Shown here: positions 60,564 to 64,000 of the stretch, one piece after another
How the letters are laid out: each line of letters opens with the position of its first letter
Numbering within the stretch: the first letter of the stretch is position 1
Notes under the pieces: generated by a model
What the model was told of the DNA's origin: nothing
Seen by the model: the letters and a program-made list of their open reading frames with translations, nothing else
The model's database searches: none
NCBI RefSeq assembly: GCF_004354985.1
Contig: NZ_SMSK01000022.1
Span: 1-64,000 of the forward strand
Reading direction: 5' to 3'
Length of the DNA: 64,000 nucleotides
Source: Segetibacter sp. 3557_3
Lineage (GTDB): Bacteria; Bacteroidota; Bacteroidia; Chitinophagales; Chitinophagaceae
Position numbers and translations under genes: made by a program

Positions 60564-60645
60564 GCGGATGTGGCGAAATTGGCAGACGCACCAGACTTAG
60601 GATCTGGCGCCGCGAGGCGTGTGGGTTCGACCCCCTCCATCCGCA
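60564..60645 (+). tRNA. tRNA-Leu(UAG)
   Basis: 82 bases with a long variable arm. Acceptor GCGGATG pairs with CATCCGC, discriminator A, no encoded CCA. The anticodon loop CTTAGGA gives anticodon TAG (UAG), leucine; T-arm with GGTTCGACCCC. It precedes trigger factor by 108 bases. Confidence 0.95.
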
Positions 60646-60753
60646 CTATTTGAGTTGATTGGTTACTGGTTGATAAGTTGATTTGGCTTTTATGTAACCC
60701 GCCTGATTTTCTCTAGCCTTAACCAATCAACTTATCAACTTTAACTTAGACTT

Positions 60754-62115
60754 ATGGCTACCGTATCGCGGGAGAATATTGGCTTGCTCAACGACAAAAT
60801 TACCGTAACACTTACCAGAGACGATTACTTTCCTGCTTTTGAAAAGCAGTTGAAAGATTATGCGAAAAAGGCAAACATTCCAGGTTTTCGTAAAGGAATG
60901 GTTCCAACCGGAATGATCAAAAAGATGTATGGCTCAGGTGTTTTCACGGAAGAGGTTTTCAAGTCTGTTGAGAAGGAGTTAAATGAATACATGGGCAAAG
61001 AACAACTCGAAATCTTTGCACAGCCGCTGCCATTGGATAGTGATGCAAGGCAGTTGGATATGAATAACCCCGCTGACTACACCTTCGCTTTTGAAATAGG
61101 TCTTAAACCCCAGATCGACCTGAACCCCGCAAATATTCACGTTACAAGGCATAAAGTTGCGATCACGGATGAGATGATTAATGCGGAGATCACCCAACTT
61201 GAAACTCGCCATGGTAAGATGACCGAACCCGAAACGGTGGAAAGCGAGGAGAACGTTTTGAACCTTGACTTTTCAGAAGTTGATGCTGAAGGCAACATTA
61301 TAGAAGAAGGCATCAAAAAAGGTAGTCCGCTCCAGGTAAAGTATTTCGCAGAAGCATTCAGGCCTAATCTAATGGGCAAAAAGGTTGGAGATAGTGTAAC
61401 CCTTAAGTTAAGTGAAGCGTTTGAAGAAAAGGAAAGGGAATGGCTGACCGGCGACCTTGGAATAGATGCATCCAGCCCTGAGTCAGCTGACAAAACGTTC
61501 AAGGTGACCATCGCCAAAATCGGAAACGTAGAGAAACCTGAGCGTAATGAGGATTTTTACGAGGCCGTTTTTCCGGGTAGAGGGGTTAAAACCGAAGAGG
61601 AGTTTACTGATGCAGTAAGGCAGGAAATTGCATTTCGTTACGACATGCAGAGCCGTAACCAGTTGCACGACCAAATCTACCATCAACTTATCGACAATAC
61701 CCCGATTGAATTACCGGAGTCTTTCCTGAAGCGCTGGATCCAAAACGGTGGAGAAAAGCCAAAAACCGCGGAAGAGGCAGAAAGCGAATACCCCGCCTTT
61801 ACCAATTCGCTGAAATGGACGCTCATTAGTAATCAACTGATGAACCAGCACGAACTAAAGGTTGAACCGGATGAAATAAAGGACTTTGCCAAACAACAAC
61901 TGATCGGCTATCTTGGACCGCAAGCCGCTCAGGATGCGCCATGGTTGGATAGTTATGCAGAAAGCATGTTAAAGGATAAGAAATTTATTGAAAACACCTA
62001 CTACCAACTTCAAACAACCAAGTTGTTCGAAGTACTGGAAGGGCAGGTATCAATAGACGAAAAAGAAGTAAGTGCAGCAGAACTGGAGGCGATGCAACAT
62101 CATCACGAACACTAA
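60754..62115 (+). CDS. tig: Trigger factor (ribosome-associated chaperone)
   Basis: 453 residues. The N-terminal ribosome-binding domain contains PGFRKGMVP (the GFRxGxxP signature, residues 41-50), a central PPIase-like domain follows, and a C-terminal chaperone domain ends in an acidic/His tail. It binds nascent chains at the exit tunnel. It heads the tig-clpP-clpP-clpX cluster. A strong terminator follows it, so clpP is probably transcribed from its own promoter. Confidence 0.94.
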   Translation: MATVSRENIGLLNDKITVTLTRDDYFPAFEKQLKDYAKKANIPGFRKGMVPTGMIKKMYGSGVFTEEVFKSVEKELNEYMGKEQLEIFAQPLPLDSDARQLDMNNPADYTFAFEIGLKPQIDLNPANIHVTRHKVAITDEMINAEITQLETRHGKMTEPETVESEENVLNLDFSEVDAEGNIIEEGIKKGSPLQVKYFAEAFRPNLMGKKVGDSVTLKLSEAFEEKEREWLTGDLGIDASSPESADKTFKVTIAKIGNVEKPERNEDFYEAVFPGRGVKTEEEFTDAVRQEIAFRYDMQSRNQLHDQIYHQLIDNTPIELPESFLKRWIQNGGEKPKTAEEAESEYPAFTNSLKWTLISNQLMNQHELKVEPDEIKDFAKQQLIGYLGPQAAQDAPWLDSYAESMLKDKKFIENTYYQLQTTKLFEVLEGQVSIDEKEVSAAELEAMQHHHEH

Positions 62116-62135
62116 GGTTACTTACCCAGCTTATA

Positions 62136-62165
62136 AAAGCCAGACCACGGTCTGGCTTTATTTTT
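62136..62165 (+). terminator. tig terminator
   Basis: An 11-bp stem AAAGCCAGACC / GGTCTGGCTTT with a short loop, followed by ATTTTTTTAT, 20 bases after the tig stop. Confidence 0.88.
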
Positions 62166-62309
62166 TTATACAAGCGAGTGATCCCGAGGACATCAGTGTT
62201 GCCGGCTGCAATATGCTATTTTGTCGCATTGGAAACTTTGCATAGTATTTGGACTAGCCCACAACCTGTACCCACAACCCCTTATCTTCACTTATATAAA
62301 ACATATAGA

Positions 62310-63002
62310 ATGAATTTTGGAAAAGAATTCGAACAATATGCCATAAAAGACAGAGGCATAAGCAGTGCAACCTTGCACAGCTTCAAAGAACACCAGGTTA
62401 CTAATTTAACTCCTTATATCATTGAAGAACGCCCGTTAAACGTTGCAAGTATGGACGTTTTCAGCCGTTTAATGATGGACCGGATCATCTTTATGGGCGA
62501 GCCCGTAAATGATTACGTAGCAAACATCGTAACAGCTCAGCTGCTCTTCCTGGAAAGTACTGATCGTACACGGGATATTCAAATGTATATCAACAGTCCC
62601 GGAGGTAGCGTTTATGCCGGCCTGGGCATTTACGATACGATGCAGTTTATCGGACCAGATATTTCAACGATTTGTACAGGAATGGCTGCAAGTATGGGAG
62701 CGGTGCTGATGTGTGCCGGTGTAAAAGGAAAGAGAACTGCATTGAAGCATAGTCGCATTATGATGCACCAACCAAGTGGTGGCATTGGCGGACAAGCGAG
62801 TGATATTGCGATCACTGTGAATGAGATTCGCAAAATCAAAAAGGAGCTCTATGAAATTATCGCTTTTCATACCGGCAAAGATGCCGAGCAGGTGGCAAAG
62901 GATAGTGACCGCGATTTTTGGATGAGCGCCGAAGAAGCAAAAGAATACGGGCTGGTTGACGAGGTGTTGTTAATTAACCCACGCAAACAAAAGAAAGACT
63001 AG
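62310..63002 (+). CDS. clpP: ATP-dependent Clp protease proteolytic subunit, first copy
   Basis: 230 residues from ATG 62310. The catalytic triad is complete: Ser128 in GMAASMGAVL, His153 in IMMHQPSGG and Asp202 in DSDRDFWMS. A 40-residue N-terminal part precedes the conserved core. With ClpX or ClpA it forms the barrel protease that degrades unfolded or tagged proteins. The frame stays open 132 bases upstream, but ATG 62310 fits the family start. A second clpP follows after 52 bases. Confidence 0.94.
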   Translation: MNFGKEFEQYAIKDRGISSATLHSFKEHQVTNLTPYIIEERPLNVASMDVFSRLMMDRIIFMGEPVNDYVANIVTAQLLFLESTDRTRDIQMYINSPGGSVYAGLGIYDTMQFIGPDISTICTGMAASMGAVLMCAGVKGKRTALKHSRIMMHQPSGGIGGQASDIAITVNEIRKIKKELYEIIAFHTGKDAEQVAKDSDRDFWMSAEEAKEYGLVDEVLLINPRKQKKD

Positions 63003-63054
63003 TCTCAGAACACATTGTGCAAACTGATTTTCAGAAAATTAATGACCAAATAAA

Positions 63055-63696
63055 ATGGAATACATAAAAAACCTGATTGCGCCTTTCAGAATGGAGGACG
63101 AAGAAGAAGAAGAAAAGCCAAAAGAAGAAAAGCCTGCAGAAGGTGGATTGCTGGCTAAAAAGATGGAAAAACAGTTCTTCGAAAGAAGAGCAGTTTACCT
63201 TTGGGGAGTAGTAGATGATAAAAGTGCAAGGGACGTTGTAAATAAATTACTCCTGCTGGAAGCGGACAAACCTGGCGAGGAAATTAAGTTTTACATCAAT
63301 AGCCCTGGTGGTGTTGTTACAAGCGGAATGGTAATATACGATACGATCAAAATGATCAGTTCGCCTGTTTCTACCATCTGTATGGGCCTGGCTGCCAGCA
63401 TGGGATCTATCCTGTTAAGCGTGGGAGAAAAAGGCAAACGGTTCATCTACCCACATGGAGAGGTGATGATCCACCAGCCCAGCCTTGGTGGATATTTTCA
63501 GGGTACCAGTGCAGATCTTGAGATACAGGCGGTTCAGACTGAAAAAACCAAGCTCATGGGTGCGAAGATTTTAGCAGATAATTGCGGCAAAACGGTTGAC
63601 CAAATCATGAGAGATTTCGACAGAGACTACTGGATGAATGCTGAAGAGGCAATTGCCTATGGTATCGTTGACGAGGTTCTGGAAAAACTGGCTTAA
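63055..63696 (+). CDS. clpP: ATP-dependent Clp protease proteolytic subunit, second copy
   Basis: 213 residues. Triad complete: Ser115 in GLAASMGSIL, His140 in VMIHQPSLGG and Asp191 in DFDRDYWMN. A Glu/Lys-rich N-terminal extension (residues about 14-28, EDEEEEEKPKEEKP) precedes the core and is not seen in the first copy. The two copies differ in many core positions, so they are paralogues rather than a recent duplication. They may form mixed rings as in ClpP1P2 systems. A terminator follows before clpX. Confidence 0.92.
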   Translation: MEYIKNLIAPFRMEDEEEEEKPKEEKPAEGGLLAKKMEKQFFERRAVYLWGVVDDKSARDVVNKLLLLEADKPGEEIKFYINSPGGVVTSGMVIYDTIKMISSPVSTICMGLAASMGSILLSVGEKGKRFIYPHGEVMIHQPSLGGYFQGTSADLEIQAVQTEKTKLMGAKILADNCGKTVDQIMRDFDRDYWMNAEEAIAYGIVDEVLEKLA

Positions 63697-63707
63697 TTGT
63701 TAAATTC

Positions 63708-63760
63708 AACCGTTCCGGAAGGGCTGCTTAAATTATTAAGGGCTTTACGGAACGGTTTTT
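63708..63760 (+). terminator. Terminator after the second clpP
   Basis: AACCGTTCCG pairs with CGGAACGGTT across a 30-base loop (which holds smaller pairings), followed by a T-run. Confidence 0.8.
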
Positions 63761-63865
63761 TTATTTTTGTGTTATATATTTTATTGAAGCAGGTATATTC
63801 TCCTTCATATTTCAAACCAGATGATCTTTCTTCTCAGGACGAAAGATTAGCAAACAAGGTTTATT

Positions 63866-64000
63866 ATGCCTAAACAAAGTCATTTACATTGCTCCTTTTG
63901 CGGCCGCAGCCGCGACGAGGTTAAAATCCTCATCGCCGGTCAGGATGGTCATATTTGCGAGAATTGTGTGGAACATGCACAGGAGATCATTGCCCAGGAG
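63866..64000 (+). CDS. clpX: ATP-dependent Clp protease ATP-binding subunit ClpX (partial)
   Basis: The first 45 residues are in the window and run off the right edge. They form the N-terminal zinc-binding domain of ClpX: the four cysteines appear as CSFC and CENC (SHLHCSFCGRSRDEVK ... GHICENCVEHAQEII). ClpX unfolds substrates and feeds them to ClpP. It lies 169 bases after the second clpP, downstream of a terminator. Confidence 0.93.
   Translation, partial: MPKQSHLHCSFCGRSRDEVKILIAGQDGHICENCVEHAQEIIAQE

Noticed and set aside
60655-60740. GTTGAT-type inverted repeat between tRNA-Leu and tig
   Set aside because: It is built of short repeated units around the leader of tig; pairing is possible but there is no terminator T-run and no known element matches.
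1-64000. CRISPR array, insertion sequence, riboswitch or rRNA genes
   Set aside because: No regularly spaced repeats, no transposase genes, no recognisable riboswitch core and no rRNA sequence were seen.

Overview
This 64-kb window is a chromosomal segment of a Bacteroidota bacterium, most likely of the order Chitinophagales (family Chitinophagaceae-like). The sequence reasons are: a complete gldK-gldL-gldM-gldN cluster (core of the type IX secretion system and gliding machinery); Bacteroidota-specific neighbours such as DUF4271 next to hemD; TolC/adaptor, TonB-receptor and SusC-style regulatory-domain proteins; Bacteroides-type tyrosine recombinases; and repeated TAnnTTTG minus-7 promoter elements, the signature of the Bacteroidota primary sigma factor. 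The family-level placement is inference.

Layout. 1-2.5 kb: the edge of a mobile region, with a truncated integrase, a tRNA-Arg(ACG) 3'-half remnant, an intact tyrosine recombinase with its own promoter and palindromic operator-like site, then an intact tRNA-Ser(GGA). 2.5-5.4 kb: TatD nuclease, a polysaccharide deacetylase and a secreted ARPP-1/DUF6569 protein (minus). 5.6-14.6 kb: gltX, a GT39-like membrane glycosyltransferase, a universal stress protein (minus), an ECF sigma factor with a membrane-anchored partner, a lipoprotein and uvrC. 14.6-15.2 kb: a long intergenic region holding a predicted promoter plus terminator with no ORF between them, a candidate small RNA. 15.2-24.4 kb: gldN, M, L, K, a YyaL-type protein, hemD and DUF4271 (all minus). 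24.4-28.5 kb: a BamA/TamA-like outer-membrane protein, divergent hemW, a 37-residue membrane protein and gpsA. 28.6-39.1 kb: efflux adaptor, TolC, a Cys/Met PLP enzyme with an APC permease, DUF2721, a TonB receptor with a small Cys/His-containing secreted protein, and a thiolase. 39.3-43.3 kb: pyrD, YcxB-like, rsmE, dnaB. 43.3-44.1 kb: a 763-bp gene-free gap with DnaA-box-like motifs at a point where transcription mostly diverges. 44.1-54.2 kb: pheT, a coiled-coil/zapA pair, a probable 6S-like RNA, rny, a TylF-like protein, rplS, tatA, gatA, a lytic transglycosylase. 54.2-60.2 kb (minus): pabB, a highly acidic protein, purA, relA/spoT, plus one small lipoprotein (plus). 60.5-64 kb: tRNA-Leu(UAG), tig, two different adjacent clpP genes and the start of clpX.

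Most of the window is housekeeping. The parts that stand out are: the orphan promoter-terminator unit at about 15.0 kb; a dispersed intergenic repeat family with five recognisable copies; the stacked tRNA/integrase remnants at the left edge; the 6S-like fold downstream of zapA; the DnaA-box-like cluster upstream of dnaB; the paired clpP genes; and the ECF-sigma partner whose architecture joins an anti-sigma-like N-terminus to an outer-membrane-like C-terminus. All functional statements rest on motif recognition by eye; no database search was run.
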